A DNA stretch of 64,000 nt from Pseudazoarcus pumilus. GTDB lineage: Bacteria; Pseudomonadota; Gammaproteobacteria; Burkholderiales; Rhodocyclaceae. This document shows, one piece after another, positions 37,671 to 48,800 of the stretch. The notes under the pieces are model-generated. The model ran no database searches. It was not told the origin of the DNA and saw only the letters and a program-made list of their open reading frames with translations. The position numbers were made by a program, and so were the translations under genes. Every line of letters starts with the position of its first letter. Positions within the stretch are counted from its first letter, which is position 1. The stretch spans positions 2,294,001-2,358,000 of the forward strand of contig NZ_CP025682.1 of the NCBI RefSeq assembly GCF_002872475.1. The letters are read 5' to 3'.

Positions 37671-38698
37671 GTTCGCCGCACCACACCCTGCACCGCCAGC
37701 GTGGCCTGACGCTGATCGAACTGATGATCGCCCTGGTGCTCGGCCTGCTCGTGGTGCTGGGCGTGATCAGCGTGGTCGTCGCCAACAGTCAGGCCTATCG
37801 CACCAACGAGGGCTTGTCCCAGGTGCAGGAGGCAGCCCGTACCGGCTTCGAGGTGCTCGCGCGACGCATCCGTGAGGCCGGCACCACAGGCTGCGGCAAC
37901 GAGCGCATCGCCAACACCGTCAACGACGTCGCGGCCTGGTGGCAGATCGACGACTGGGAGAGCGAACCGTGGCCGGTGATCCGCGGCTACGACGGCAACA
38001 CCGCGGGGCCGGTCGCATTCGGCGATGACGATTCCGACGTGAATCAACGCGTACCCGGCACCGGGGCTCTGCTGCTGCAGGGGCTCGACGACATCGGCGT
38101 GTTCGTCGTCGACCACAACCCGCCGTCGGCGCAGTTCGAGATCAACGTCGCCACGCCACTGATCGACGACGGCGACGTCCTGCTGGTGTGCGACTTCGAC
38201 CACGCCGCGATCTTCCAGGTCACCAACTACAACTCGACCAACCGCACCGTAGTACACAACACCGGTACCGGCACACCGGGCAACTGCTCCAAGGGCCTCG
38301 GCTTTCCGACCGACTGCGAGGACACCAACGGCAACGCCTATTCCTACGGCGAGAACTCGATGATCTTCCGCCTCGCCATGGAGGCCTGGTACATCGGTTT
38401 CAACGGTCGCCCGGCCGAGGGCGGGCGTTCGCTGTTCCGCCAGCGCCTCGGGCTCAACGGCACGACCGTGGTCGAGGAGATGGTCGCCGGCGTCACCGAC
38501 ATGCAACTGGCCTTCCGCGAGGAAAACGACGCGAGCTTCGCCGCCACGCCGGGCAACTGGAACAACGTCAACGCCGTCGAACTGACGCTCACGGTCGCCA
38601 GCACCGACGCGCGAGTCAGCGTCAACACCGCCGTCGACCAGGGGCGCATCGCGCGCGATTTCACCACCGTCGTCGCCCTCAGGAATCGCCTGCCATGA
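37667..38698 (+). CDS. pilW: Minor pilin PilW, pilus operon 1
   Basis: A 343-aa prepilin with leader QRG then [19 protein letters not shown] and the PilW-type segment VQEAARTGFEVLARRIREAGTTGCG. The large C-terminal domain (about 270 aa) is usual for PilW. GTG start overlapping pilV by 4 nt; stop overlaps pilX by 4 nt. It is the largest minor pilin and probably sits close to PilY1 at the tip. Confidence 0.9.
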   Translation: MSSPHHTLHRQRGLTLIELMIALVLGLLVVLGVISVVVANSQAYRTNEGLSQVQEAARTGFEVLARRIREAGTTGCGNERIANTVNDVAAWWQIDDWESEPWPVIRGYDGNTAGPVAFGDDDSDVNQRVPGTGALLLQGLDDIGVFVVDHNPPSAQFEINVATPLIDDGDVLLVCDFDHAAIFQVTNYNSTNRTVVHNTGTGTPGNCSKGLGFPTDCEDTNGNAYSYGENSMIFRLAMEAWYIGFNGRPAEGGRSLFRQRLGLNGTTVVEEMVAGVTDMQLAFREENDASFAATPGNWNNVNAVELTLTVASTDARVSVNTAVDQGRIARDFTTVVALRNRLP

Positions 38699-39279
38699 GC
38701 GCACGCCACCCCGTCACCCAACAAGCCCAGCGCGGCCTTGCGCTGGTGGTGTCGCTGGTCCTGCTGGTCGTGGTCACGCTGCTCGGCGTGTCGGGCATGC
38801 AGGGCACGGGTCTCCAGGAGCGCATGAGCGGCAACCTGTACGACCGCTCGCTGTCGATGCAGGCCGCCGAAGCGGCGCTGCGCGCGGCCGAAGCGGCGAT
38901 CCGCAACAGCGAGAGCGGCGACATCGGTTCCGATTGCGCGGCCGACAGCGGCAACCTGTGCCCCACCATCCCGGCGGACACCTTCACCGGCGGCGCCGAG
39001 GAGGACGACCCGTGGACCAATGCCACCGCGGCCTTCACGGTCAACGAGGGCATCGGCTCGGGCACGCCGCAGTACTTCATCGAGATCGTCGGCGACGGCG
39101 CCATCGACGATCCGCTCGGTCAATCGAGTTCCTACAACTGCCTGCAGGACGGTGACAGTTGCGCCACCGCCGACGTCCGCTACTACCGCATCACGGCACG
39201 CAGCCACAATCCGGCCACGGTCGGCCTCGAGAACCGCGCGCTTGTGGTACTGCAAGCGACGGTGCAACGCTCGCTGTGA
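38695..39279 (+). CDS. pilX: Minor pilin PilX, pilus operon 1
   Basis: A 194-aa PilX. The leader is QRG then LALVVSLVLLVVVTLLGVSGM; PilX proteins normally lack the +5 Glu, and so does this one. The family motif LQERMSGNLYDRSLSMQAAEAALR follows the helix. The C-terminal part has Cys pairs (DCAADSGNLC and NCLQDGDSC). It is followed by pilY1 after 29 bp. Confidence 0.9.
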   Translation: MSARHPVTQQAQRGLALVVSLVLLVVVTLLGVSGMQGTGLQERMSGNLYDRSLSMQAAEAALRAAEAAIRNSESGDIGSDCAADSGNLCPTIPADTFTGGAEEDDPWTNATAAFTVNEGIGSGTPQYFIEIVGDGAIDDPLGQSSSYNCLQDGDSCATADVRYYRITARSHNPATVGLENRALVVLQATVQRSL

Positions 39280-39308
39280 ACCCGTCGCGCCCTCCGGGAA
39301 GCCTCGCC

Positions 39309-42300
39309 ATGAAACCGACCCTGCTCCACCCGCAACGCATCCTGCCCTTCGTCGCCCTGCTCGCGTCCCTGGCGACGCCCGCCGCAGCGCAAGTCCCCGG
39401 GGTAGCCCAGTCGCCGCTGCACGTGGCCGGCGCCCTGCCGGGCAACCTGGCGCTGGTGCCATCGGTCGAGTATCCGACAATCATCAGCGTCGCCAACCTC
39501 GACACGGTCTATGACGAGAACACGAGCTACGTCGGCTATTTCGATTCGGGAAAGTGTTACCAGTACCACTACAGCAACACCGAATCGGAGCGGCACTTCT
39601 ACCCGGTGCGCACCACCGCCAATCACCGTTGCACGGCATCCGACGCCCCATGGAGCGGCAATTTCCTGAACTGGGCCGCCACCCAGACCATCGACCCGTT
39701 CCGCAAGGCGCTGACCGGCGGCTATCGGGTACGCGACGAGCCGAGCGACAACGCCGCCGTGCGCCTCAGTGGTACCTGGCTGGAGAAAGCTCGCCACGAC
39801 CGAGACGACTACGGGCTGTACCCCAATCGCTCGATCCAGTCGGCCGGCGGCTCAGACGTGATTTCCGGCGCCACCCCGTTCGCCGACGGACAGTACGTCT
39901 GGGAGCAGGATTGGCGCGGTCGCTGGCGGCAGGTCTGGAGGTACAACACGCTGCACCTTCGCATCGCTGGCCTGGACAACCGCATGCGCTTCCGCCTCAA
40001 CAACAGCGACGTAAACCACGACGTCGGCAACTACGATTCGAACGACGACTGCGACGACGACGCCTGCCAGGTGGTGGTGCGCGTGCGCGTGTGCGTGCCC
40101 GGCCTGCTCGAATCCAACTGCAAGCCCTACGGCAGCCACTGGAAACCGGAAGGCACTTTGCAGGAATACGCCGACCGCATGCGTTACGCGGTAATCGGTT
40201 TTCTCAACGACAGCGACGTCAGACGAGACGGCGGAGTTCTGCGCTCCGCGATGAAATTCATTGGCCCGACCATACGTGGCGACCAGGGCCCGATGAGCAA
40301 CCCCGACAACACGGCCGAATGGGACGAGAACACCGGCGTGCAGATCGCCAACCCACATCCCGGCGAGGCGAGCGCGACCGGTGGCGCAACCATCACCAAC
40401 AGCGGTGTGATCAACTACATCAACAAGTTTGGCCAAATGACCAACGAGGCACACAAAAGCCACGACCCGGTCGGCGAACTCTACTACACGGCGATCCGCT
40501 ATTTTCGCGACCAGGGCAACGTGCCGTCCTACTCGAACGAACTGACCTACAACCGCGCCGACGGCTTTCCGGTACTTGCGAACTGGGACAATCTGCCCTC
40601 TCCCGTGCAGCACTGGTGCCAGGCCAACGTGATCCTGGGCATCGGTGACATCTACACCCACCGCGACAAGAACCTGCCCGGGGCGAGTTGCTCCGACGGC
40701 AACGAACCGACGATGCCGACGGAGGTATCGAACGATGACCGTGTCGATGTCGTCGCGGCGACCAATCAGGTCGGCCAGATGGAAGGCATCGGCAACGTCG
40801 GCAACAGTTGCGACTTCACCGGTCGCGGCAACTCGGCCTTCATGGCTGGACTGGCCTGGGACGCGCGCACGCGCGACAACCGCCCGGATCTCACCGGCGG
40901 CAAGACCACCATCTCCACCTACTGGGTGGACGTGCTCGAAGCCCAGTCGCTCGAGGGCATGGGCCGTAATCAGTACGCGCTGGCGGCCAAGTATGGCGGC
41001 GCGCGCGTACCCATCGACTTCGACCCGGACGACTGGGGCACGACCGTGCTGCCCGACTACTGGTGGCACACCAACGGCGAGACGCTCACTCCCTTCGGAG
41101 ACCGCGGCAACGGCCAGGCTGCCTTCAGGCGCCCGGACAACTTCTTCGTCGCGGGCGAGGCCGAGCAGATGGTCGACAGCCTCACCCAGGCCTTCTCCAA
41201 CATCGCGGCGGAGCTGACCGGTTCGGGCACGTCGCTGGCGACCACGTCGACGCGGCTCGACGCGAGCACGCGCAGTTTCCGCGCCGAGTTCTACAGCGGT
41301 TCGTGGCGCGGCGAGCTGTTCTCCAACGCCATCGACCAGCAGACCGGCGCACTGATCGAGCCGCCGGAGTGGATAGCCGGCAACAAGCTGCCCGACTGGG
41401 ACACGCGCAATATCCGCTTCCACGACCCTGAGGGCAATAACCAGGGGCAACTGCACAAGCTGTTCACGCGCGGGAATCTGAACGCAAGCCAGCGCGCGCT
41501 GTTCGGCGCCAACGAGACGGAACAGACGCGTGTCGTCAACTTCCTGCGTGGCGACCGCTCCAACGAACAGTCCGAAGGCGGCACGCTGCGCACGCGTACC
41601 GGCATTCTCGGCGACATCGTGCATTCCGAGCCGGTCTTCGTCGGCGCGCCCAACCCGCGTGCCTTCGTCGGACGCAGTTTCACCGGCTCCAACACGTACG
41701 CGAACTTCGTCAACACCCGCGCAGGACGCCGGCCAATGGTCTACGTCGGCGCCAACGACGGCATGCTGCATGGCTTCGATGCCAACACCGGCGTCGAGCG
41801 CTACGCCTTCATCCCCCATCAGGTCATGCAGAACGGCCTGGCCAACCTGGCCTTGCCCGATTACGAACACCGCTTCTTCGTCGACGGCGAGCTGACGCAG
41901 CTGGAAGTCTATTTTTCCGGCAACCCGGGCAGCGGCTGGAAATCCGTACTGGTCGGTTCGCTCGGGCGCGGCGGCCCCGGCCTGTTCGCGCTCGACGTCA
42001 CCGACCCCGACAACATCCGTTTCCTGTGGGAGAAGACCGCAGCCAGCCTGGCCTCGGCCGGGGCCGACGTGGGTGCGAACATCGGCAAGCCCATCATCGC
42101 CCAGATCGCCGATGGCGACTGGCGCGTGCTCTTGGGCAACGGCCCCAACGCCGCCGGCACGGCCGAGCTGGTCATGATCGACGTCGAGGACGGCAGCGTC
42201 GACGTCATCGATTCGGGTGCTACGGGCGCCAACGGCCTGTCCGCGGTGTATACTTGGGACACCACCGGCGACGGCTTCACCGACTCGGCATACGCCGGCG

Positions 42301-43064
42301 ACCTGCAGGGCAACCTGTGGCGGTTCAACGATCTGGCGGGCTCTCCCTCGACGACGCTGTTGTTCAGTCAGGCGCAACCGATCCAGGCCGCCCCGCTGGT
42401 CGGGCGCAACCCGGCCACCGGCGTGCGCTGGGTGTTCTTCGGCACCGGCCGCTATCTCGACGACCCGGACAAGGCCGACGATACCGTGCAGACCTGGTAC
42501 GGGCTGATCGATTCCGGCGCGGTCGAGAGCGGACCGCTGATCGCCTCGCGCGACGATCTGGTCGAGCGCGAGATCGTCGCCGAAGGCGCCATCGGCAACT
42601 TCACGGCACGCGTCATCGAAGCGGGCTCGGCCGCCGACTTCATCGACAAGGACGGCTGGTACATCGACCTCGAATCCCCGGTCAACGGTGCCGAGGGCGA
42701 GCGCATGGTCGTGCCCAACTTCTTCGAGGATCAGGTACTGATCGGCACCACGCGCATTCCCGACGCCAGCGACGTGTGCCGCCCGTCCGGCCGCGGCTTC
42801 GTCATGGCCATCAATCCCTTCACCGGCGCGCGACTGACGCGCACCTTCTTCGACATCAGCCTCGATGGCAACTTCGACGCAGCCGACCTGCTCGACGGCG
42901 CCATCGTCTCCGGCGTGGGCTTCAACAGCGGGCCCAACAATCCGACCTTCGTCGGCGACTTCATGCAGACCGTGCTCGACGACGGCCGCGTGGTGAGCAT
43001 GCGCACCAACGTCGCCACCGCCGATACGCGCCGCATGTCCTGGCGCGAAATCATCGGAAACTGA
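39309..43064 (+). CDS. pilY1: PilY1/PilC-type pilus tip adhesin, operon 1
   Basis: A 1251-aa secreted protein with a signal peptide (residues 1-27). The N-terminal half is of the betaproteobacterial/Neisseria PilC type ([46 protein letters not shown]) and shows no DxSxS metal-ion site near the start. The C-terminal half is the PilY1 beta-propeller ([18 protein letters not shown]). A calcium loop in [15 protein letters not shown] corresponds to the site that controls pilus extension and retraction in Pseudomonas. PilY1 sits at the pilus tip as adhesin and assembly factor. It is the longest of three paralogues in this window. Confidence 0.92.
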   Translation: MKPTLLHPQRILPFVALLASLATPAAAQVPGVAQSPLHVAGALPGNLALVPSVEYPTIISVANLDTVYDENTSYVGYFDSGKCYQYHYSNTESERHFYPVRTTANHRCTASDAPWSGNFLNWAATQTIDPFRKALTGGYRVRDEPSDNAAVRLSGTWLEKARHDRDDYGLYPNRSIQSAGGSDVISGATPFADGQYVWEQDWRGRWRQVWRYNTLHLRIAGLDNRMRFRLNNSDVNHDVGNYDSNDDCDDDACQVVVRVRVCVPGLLESNCKPYGSHWKPEGTLQEYADRMRYAVIGFLNDSDVRRDGGVLRSAMKFIGPTIRGDQGPMSNPDNTAEWDENTGVQIANPHPGEASATGGATITNSGVINYINKFGQMTNEAHKSHDPVGELYYTAIRYFRDQGNVPSYSNELTYNRADGFPVLANWDNLPSPVQHWCQANVILGIGDIYTHRDKNLPGASCSDGNEPTMPTEVSNDDRVDVVAATNQVGQMEGIGNVGNSCDFTGRGNSAFMAGLAWDARTRDNRPDLTGGKTTISTYWVDVLEAQSLEGMGRNQYALAAKYGGARVPIDFDPDDWGTTVLPDYWWHTNGETLTPFGDRGNGQAAFRRPDNFFVAGEAEQMVDSLTQAFSNIAAELTGSGTSLATTSTRLDASTRSFRAEFYSGSWRGELFSNAIDQQTGALIEPPEWIAGNKLPDWDTRNIRFHDPEGNNQGQLHKLFTRGNLNASQRALFGANETEQTRVVNFLRGDRSNEQSEGGTLRTRTGILGDIVHSEPVFVGAPNPRAFVGRSFTGSNTYANFVNTRAGRRPMVYVGANDGMLHGFDANTGVERYAFIPHQVMQNGLANLALPDYEHRFFVDGELTQLEVYFSGNPGSGWKSVLVGSLGRGGPGLFALDVTDPDNIRFLWEKTAASLASAGADVGANIGKPIIAQIADGDWRVLLGNGPNAAGTAELVMIDVEDGSVDVIDSGATGANGLSAVYTWDTTGDGFTDSAYAGDLQGNLWRFNDLAGSPSTTLLFSQAQPIQAAPLVGRNPATGVRWVFFGTGRYLDDPDKADDTVQTWYGLIDSGAVESGPLIASRDDLVEREIVAEGAIGNFTARVIEAGSAADFIDKDGWYIDLESPVNGAEGERMVVPNFFEDQVLIGTTRIPDASDVCRPSGRGFVMAINPFTGARLTRTFFDISLDGNFDAADLLDGAIVSGVGFNSGPNNPTFVGDFMQTVLDDGRVVSMRTNVATADTRRMSWREIIGN

Positions 43065-43066
43065 CC

Positions 43067-43486
43067 ATGACCCGACATCCGCTTCCGCGCCAAGCCGGTT
43101 TCACGCTGATCGAACTGATGATCGCGGTGGCCATCGTCGGCATCCTGCTCGCGGTGGCCTTCCCGTCCTACCAGCAGCATGTCGCCAAGTCCTATCGTGG
43201 CAAGGCGCTGGCCTGCGTGGTCGAACATGCGCAGTTCATGGAGCGCTTCTACACCAGCAACATGACCTACGTCGGCGCCGCGCCCAACCTGGGCTGCACC
43301 ACCGAGAACGACCTCGATACGCGCTATACCCTCGCCGTCAACATCGTCGACCAGCGCAACTACACCGTGACGGCCACGCCGCTGGGCCAGCAGGCCAAGC
43401 TGGAAGCACGTTGCGGCACGCTCTCGCTCGACCAGTCCGGCCAGCGCGGCGCGAGCGGTTCGGCCGGCGTTGCCGGCTGCTGGTAG
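43067..43486 (+). CDS. pilE: Type IV pilin-like protein PilE, operon 1
   Basis: A 139-aa prepilin with leader QAG then [28 protein letters not shown], Glu at +5, and the short C-terminal domain of PilE-type minor pilins with Cys pairs around ALACVV...LGCTT and ARCGT...AGCW. It follows pilY1 by 2 bp. Its role in linking the tip complex to the major pilin fibre is inferred from the P. aeruginosa fimU-pilVWXY1Y2E operon. Confidence 0.88.
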   Translation: MTRHPLPRQAGFTLIELMIAVAIVGILLAVAFPSYQQHVAKSYRGKALACVVEHAQFMERFYTSNMTYVGAAPNLGCTTENDLDTRYTLAVNIVDQRNYTVTATPLGQQAKLEARCGTLSLDQSGQRGASGSAGVAGCW

Positions 43487-43560
43487 CCGCAGCCGCTTTT
43501 CCGTACCCGCACCTCCGCGATCACGGGAGCCGGCCCAGAGCCGGACCCCGTGATGCGCCT

Positions 43561-43585
43561 GCATGCCCACTTTCATTGGGCATGC
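43561..43585 (+). terminator. Hairpin after pilus operon 1
   Basis: A perfect 9-bp inverted repeat GCATGCCCA/TGGGCATGC with a 7-nt loop, followed by a mixed AT stretch rather than a clean T run. It could terminate operon 1. Confidence 0.35.
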
Positions 43586-43614
43586 ACTATTTCATGCATA
43601 TCAGTTAATTCTAT

Positions 43615-43643
43615 TTGCATCCTGAAGATCGACAGCGGATAAA
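43615..43643 (+). promoter_or_regulatory. Candidate promoter of pilus operon 2
   Basis: TTGCAT (43615-43620), a 17-bp spacer and GATAAA (43638-43643) lie in the AT-rich gap 28 bp before the pilV start. Pattern only. Confidence 0.3.
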
Positions 43644-43670
43644 GCGCATACATGCCATACGTATACGCTT

Positions 43671-44261
43671 ATGACATACAAGGCACTCCTGCATGGTCGG
43701 TCGTTTCCTCCACGCTCGACACGTCGCCGCGACGAGCGCGGTGCGAGCATGATCGAAGTGCTGGTCTCGATGTTCGTGCTCGCGCTCGGTCTGCTGGGCT
43801 TTGCCGGCATGCAGATGGCAGGCATCAAGAGCAATCACAGCGCCCAGGTGCGCTCGCAGGCCACGCTGCTGGCCTACGACCTGGCCGACCGCATGCGCGG
43901 TGCGCGCGACGCGGCCCTGGATGGCGACTACGACGACGATGGCAACAGCGAGGATCGCCGCGACTGGAACGACGAACTCGTGCGCCGCCTGGGCGCCGGG
44001 GCCTCGGCCAGCGTCACGCGCAACGAGGCCAACGTCACGATAAGCATTTCCTGGAACGACCAGCGCGGCGACATCCGGGTCGCCCCCGCGACCGACGACG
44101 GGGGCGAGGGCGAAACACCCCCGGAAGGCGACACCCCGTATCCGGGCACCGATCCCGACATCGCGATGGCGCAGGCCGAGGCGGCCCCGGATGAACCCGA
44201 ATCCGACGACGAATCGACCGAGGACGATCACGTCATCTTCGCCTACAGCACGGAAATCTGA
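43671..44261 (+). CDS. pilV: Minor pilin PilV with acidic tail, operon 2
   Basis: A 196-aa prepilin. A long basic leader (about 24 aa) ends at ERG, followed by ASMIEVLVSMFVLALGLLG and the PilV segment GMQMAGIKSNHSAQVRSQATLLAYDLADRMR. Residues about 140-196 are a low-complexity tail rich in Asp, Glu, Pro and Gly, absent from the other two PilV proteins here. No clear ribosome site precedes the ATG. Its stop overlaps pilW by 1 nt (TGATG). Confidence 0.85.
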   Translation: MTYKALLHGRSFPPRSTRRRDERGASMIEVLVSMFVLALGLLGFAGMQMAGIKSNHSAQVRSQATLLAYDLADRMRGARDAALDGDYDDDGNSEDRRDWNDELVRRLGAGASASVTRNEANVTISISWNDQRGDIRVAPATDDGGEGETPPEGDTPYPGTDPDIAMAQAEAAPDEPESDDESTEDDHVIFAYSTEI

Positions 44262-45271
44262 TGCGGTGCGCTCAGCACGGCCTCTCGCTCACCGAACTGA
44301 TGATTGCGCTGTTGCTGGGCAGCATCCTGGTGGTCGGCAGCGTCTCGCTGTTCACCGGGGCCAGCACCACGCATCGCGCCACCGAAGCCCTGTCGCGCGC
44401 CCAGGAGAGCGGGCGCATCGCCATCGACCTGCTCGGCGCGGAACTGCGTCAGGCAGGCTACAGCGCCGCCTGCGACGAGCCCAACAATCTGCTGGACAAC
44501 GAATCGGAAGCCTGGCGTGCCGAGGTCTTCGACCTCACCCGCGCGGTGTTCGGCTGGAATGGCGACCCGGACGGGCTCGGCCTGAGCCACCAGCTCGCCG
44601 ACACCGGCGCCCTGCTGATCAAGCATGCGGCGGCATCGTCCGGTGCCATGGTCAGCGGCGAGACGGCAAGCAACCACAGCAGCGTCAACCTCACCGGCGC
44701 CAGCGGTGTGAACGAGGATCAGATCGTGCTGATCGCCGACACGCAGGGCTGCGACCTGTTCCAGAACCGCAGCAACGAAAACGCCAGCGCCCTGTCGCGC
44801 GGGGTCGGCAACAACCCCGGCAACAAGATACCGGGCAGCAATGCCTTCAGTCACGCCTATGGCGAAGACATGGATATCCAGCTTTTCAGTTCCAACGTCT
44901 ATTACGTCGGCCGCAAGGCTGGCCAGGCACCGGCGCTTTGGCGCAAGCCCTTCTCGCGCGGCGCCTCACCCGTGCAGGAGCTGATCGAGGGCATCTCGCA
45001 CCTGTTCGTGTGCTACGGCATCGACGCCGACGAGGACGAACTCGTCGACAGTCTTGCCTCCGTCGATGCCGTGGACGACTGGGACCGCGTGCGCTCCGTA
45101 CGCATCACCGTCGTCGCGGTCGGCCCCAACCCCGGCACGGCCGAGCAGCCGCAGGCCGTCACCATCGCCGGCTGCGACGGCGATGACGAGATCGTCGACA
45201 TCCCGGAGCGGCGCCACGCCGCGGTGTTCTCCACCTCCTTCGCCTTGCGCAACCGCCTGCCCGTGCTATGA
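44261..45271 (+). CDS. pilW: Minor pilin PilW, operon 2
   Basis: A 336-aa prepilin with a very short leader (QHG then LSLTELMIALLLGSILVVGSV) and the PilW motif AQESGRIAIDLLGAELRQAGYSAAC. The large C-terminal domain ends in FALRNRLPVL, the same closing strand as in PilW of operon 1 (LRNRLP), which supports common descent. Stop overlaps pilX by 4 nt. Confidence 0.88.
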   Translation: MRCAQHGLSLTELMIALLLGSILVVGSVSLFTGASTTHRATEALSRAQESGRIAIDLLGAELRQAGYSAACDEPNNLLDNESEAWRAEVFDLTRAVFGWNGDPDGLGLSHQLADTGALLIKHAAASSGAMVSGETASNHSSVNLTGASGVNEDQIVLIADTQGCDLFQNRSNENASALSRGVGNNPGNKIPGSNAFSHAYGEDMDIQLFSSNVYYVGRKAGQAPALWRKPFSRGASPVQELIEGISHLFVCYGIDADEDELVDSLASVDAVDDWDRVRSVRITVVAVGPNPGTAEQPQAVTIAGCDGDDEIVDIPERRHAAVFSTSFALRNRLPVL

Positions 45272-45849
45272 CATCCGCCCGCCTACCGCTCGCCAACCGC
45301 GGCATCGTGCTGGTCACCACGCTGATCCTGCTGCTGATCATGTCGGTGCTCGGCATCAGCGCACTGCGCGCGACCACGCTCGAGGAACGCATGTCGGGCA
45401 ACTGGCGCGACCGCAACCTCGCCCTGCAGGCGGCCGAGGCCGGTCTGCGCGCTGGCGAACGCTTCATCGGCCCGCTCGCCGTCGCCCCCACCCCGCGCGC
45501 CTACCCCTGCCCGGCCGACCAGTCATGCGAAGTGTTCGACCCGGCCGACAGCGCCAAACGCCCCACCGAAGACGGCCTGATGTCGTCCAACCCGGCCGAC
45601 CGCGAAGAGTGGGTCGAACAGTCGCGCGAATACGACAGCAACGACGACGGCCGCGACGTACCGGGCGTGGCCGCCCTGCCCCGTTACCTGATCGAGCACC
45701 GCGGCCACATCCGCGACCATCTCGTCACCGGCTTCGGCTCCGCGCACGAAACCGGGCGCGACCAGTATCGCATCACCGCGCGCGGCACCGGTCAGACGGC
45801 GGTGGCGCGCTCGGTCCTGCAATCCCTCTACATCAAGCGCTACAACTGA
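45268..45849 (+). CDS. pilX: Minor pilin PilX, operon 2
   Basis: A 193-aa PilX with leader ANRG then IVLVTTLILLLIMSVLGISAL and the family motif LEERMSGNWRDRNLALQAAEAGLRAGE. It lacks the +5 Glu, as usual for PilX. One Cys pair (CPADQSC). pilY1 starts 3 bp after its stop. Confidence 0.9.
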   Translation: MTSARLPLANRGIVLVTTLILLLIMSVLGISALRATTLEERMSGNWRDRNLALQAAEAGLRAGERFIGPLAVAPTPRAYPCPADQSCEVFDPADSAKRPTEDGLMSSNPADREEWVEQSREYDSNDDGRDVPGVAALPRYLIEHRGHIRDHLVTGFGSAHETGRDQYRITARGTGQTAVARSVLQSLYIKRYN

Positions 45850-45852
45850 CCG

Positions 45853-48800
45853 ATGCCGACCCTGCGCCCCCTCGCCCTCGCCGCCGCCATCGCCCTGCCC
45901 GCCCACGCCGGCCCGCTGGCCCTGTCCGATGCGCCGCTGGGCATCTCCAGCTCGATCGAGCCCAACGTGATGCTGCTGATGGATACCTCCGGCAGCATGG
46001 AATTCATACTGTGGGCGGCGGACTACGACCGCGGAACCAAGTACACGCCATGGCAATACCGCTCCGGCCGAAATTGGCGAGATCTGGGCACCAGCGGCAC
46101 CATCACCCCAGACGACGTTTCCACAAGTTCCTGTGACGACGGCTTCAAGCGCTTTCGCAAAGACAGTGACACAAGTTCAGTGTGCATCAAGCTGCCGGAC
46201 CCGGTGGGAGGCGGCGAAACCCGCTATCACGTCAATTACCTGAACTACCTGCTCAACACCTACGAGAACAACGCCAGTCTGAAAGCGGCTATCGACAACG
46301 GAACCGTTCCGGATCTCGACCGCATGTCGGTCGCGCGCAATGTTGCGGACCACATCGTGCGGAACACACATGGGATGCGCTTCGGCCTCGCGCGCTTCAA
46401 CCGCTACCAGGGCGCAAGAATCCTCGCCGACTGCGGCGCAACCACCGACACTCTCACGTCGACCATCGGCGACATGCGCGCCGAGGGCTTTACGCCACTG
46501 GGCGAGAGCCTCTACGAAGTCACCCGCTATTTCCGCGGCATCGACAGCCACTACAACAGCGACACCAAATACACCAGTCCCATCCAGTATCGCTGTCAGA
46601 AGAACTTCACCGTCGTCATCACCGACGGCATGCCCACCTACGACAGCAGCTATCCGGACGACGACCCGGCCGACCCCGAGGGCAAGCTGCCCGACTGGGA
46701 CGGCCTCAGCCCCGAGACCTCGAGCAGCGACTTCCCCGACTTTCCGCAGTACTCGGACGGCTTCAATCCCGCCAGCAACACCAGTGCCGAAGGCCATGCG
46801 CTGTTTCTCGACGACATCGCCAAGTTCGCGTGGGACATCGACATGCGCACCAGCGGCACGGACGCGGCCGGCATGAGCTTCGACGACCCGCAGTTCGCGC
46901 GTCAGAACATGCACACCTACACGGTCGGATTCCTGGCTGCCAACCAGATGCTTCGTGATGCGGCCGAATACGGACATGGCCAGTACTACACTGCGAACGA
47001 CGCCGAGGAACTCAGCACCGTACTCGAGCAAGCCCTGCGCAACATCCAGGCACAGACCGGCTCGGCCGCCTCGGCGGCGGCCAGCACGGGCTTCGTCAGC
47101 ACCGGCACGCGCCTGTACTTCGGTGGCTACAACAGCGCCGACTGGAGCGGCGATCTGGTGGCGTTCGACATCGAGAGCGATCTCGCCAGCGCGAACTACG
47201 GACGGCCCGTGCACATCGCGTGGAGTGCGGCCGAACAGATGCCTGTCGCGGATGCACGCACCATCGTCACACAGGTCGACGGCGAAGCCGCAGCGTTTCG
47301 CTGGGACAGCTTCGAGCCCGAGCAAAAGGACGCGTGGTTCCAGAACAACCCGACCTTCATCGACTACATCCGTGGCGTCCACCAGGCGGGCCTGCGTCCG
47401 CGGGCATCGAAGCTCGGCGACATCATCCACTCCGCGCCGGTGTTCGTCGGCGCGCCCAACATGCGCTACCCCGACGGCCTGGAAAGTGGTGCGTCCTACG
47501 ACCAGTTCAAGCGTGACAATGCCAACCGCCCGGAGATGATCTACGTCGGCGCCAACGACGGCATGCTGCACGGATTCGACGCCGAGACCGGCCAGGAACG
47601 CCTCGCCTTCGTCCCCGAAGCGGTTCTGCCCGAGCTGCGCCATCTGGCCGACCCCGATTACCGCCTGAACCACCGCTACTACGTCGACGGCTCGCCCACC
47701 GTGGCCGACGCCTACATCGGTGAGCGCTGGCGCACGCTGCTGGTGGGCGGGCTCAACAAGGGCGGCCAGTCGGTGTATGCGCTCGACGTCACCGAACCGC
47801 AGAACTTCGCCGAGAACGCAGCCGACGACATCGTGCTGTGGGAGTTCACCGACCCGGATCTGGGCTACAGCTTCAGCCAGCCGGCCATCGTGCGGCTGCA
47901 GGACGGTACCTGGGCGGCGGTGTTCGGCAACGGCTACAACAACACCGAAGAGGACGACGACCCCAGCGCCACCGGCAACGCCGTGCTGTTCGTCGTCGAT
48001 CTGGCCAGCGGCGCGCTGATCCGCAAGCTCGACACCGGCGTCGGCATGGCCGGCGACCCGAGCGGGGACGATCGCCCCAACGGGCTGGCCACGGTGGCAC
48101 CGGTCGACGACACCGGAAACCGTCGCATCGACTTCATCTACGCCGGGGATCTGTTCGGCAACCTGTGGCGCTTCGATCTGCGCCAGGCCGCGCCCGCAAG
48201 CTGGAGCCTGCGCCGACTGTTCCTCGCCTGCAGCAGCCAACCGTGCGACGACGCCGACCGTCAGCCCATCACCAGCCGACCGTCGGTGGTCCGCCATCCC
48301 ACCGGGCGCGGGCGCATCGTGCTGTTCGGCACCGGGAAATATCTGGAGCCGGCCGACAAGATCGCCGCCGACACCGGCCTGCAGAGCTTCTACGGCATCT
48401 GGGACGAGGACAACAACGTCGGCGCCAGCCGTGGCAACCTGCTGACGCAATCCATCCTCTCGGAACAGACACTCAGCTTCACGACCCCGCAGAACAGTAC
48501 CGTGTCCTACCGGCTGCGCGCCACGACCAGTGAGCGGGCAAGCTGGAGCGAACATCGCGGCTGGCTTCTCGACTTCCAGTCGCCCGCGGGCACGCTGCAC
48601 GGCGAGCGGCAGATCACCCACTCCATCGTGCGCAACGGCCGCGTGATCTTCACCACGCTGATTCCCAGCGAAGACCCCTGTCGCCCCGGTGGCGACAGCT
48701 GGCTGATGGAACTGAACGCCGCCAGCGGCGGGCGACTCAGCTACGCCCCGTTCGACCTGAATCTGGACCGGCGCTTCACGATTGGCGACCACATGAGCGT

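Noticed and set aside
39852-42377. Very long open frame antisense to pilY1 of operon 1
   Set aside because: It mirrors the codon structure of a clearly real gene in high-GC DNA, has Ala/Arg/Val/His-rich composition and no recognisable domain. The same holds for 46177-48999 opposite the second pilY1 and 1414-3927 opposite glcB.
43501-43670. Pilin pseudogene or small gene between pilus operons 1 and 2
   Set aside because: No frame with a prepilin leader or a ribosome site; the stretch contains inverted repeats and AT-rich DNA only.
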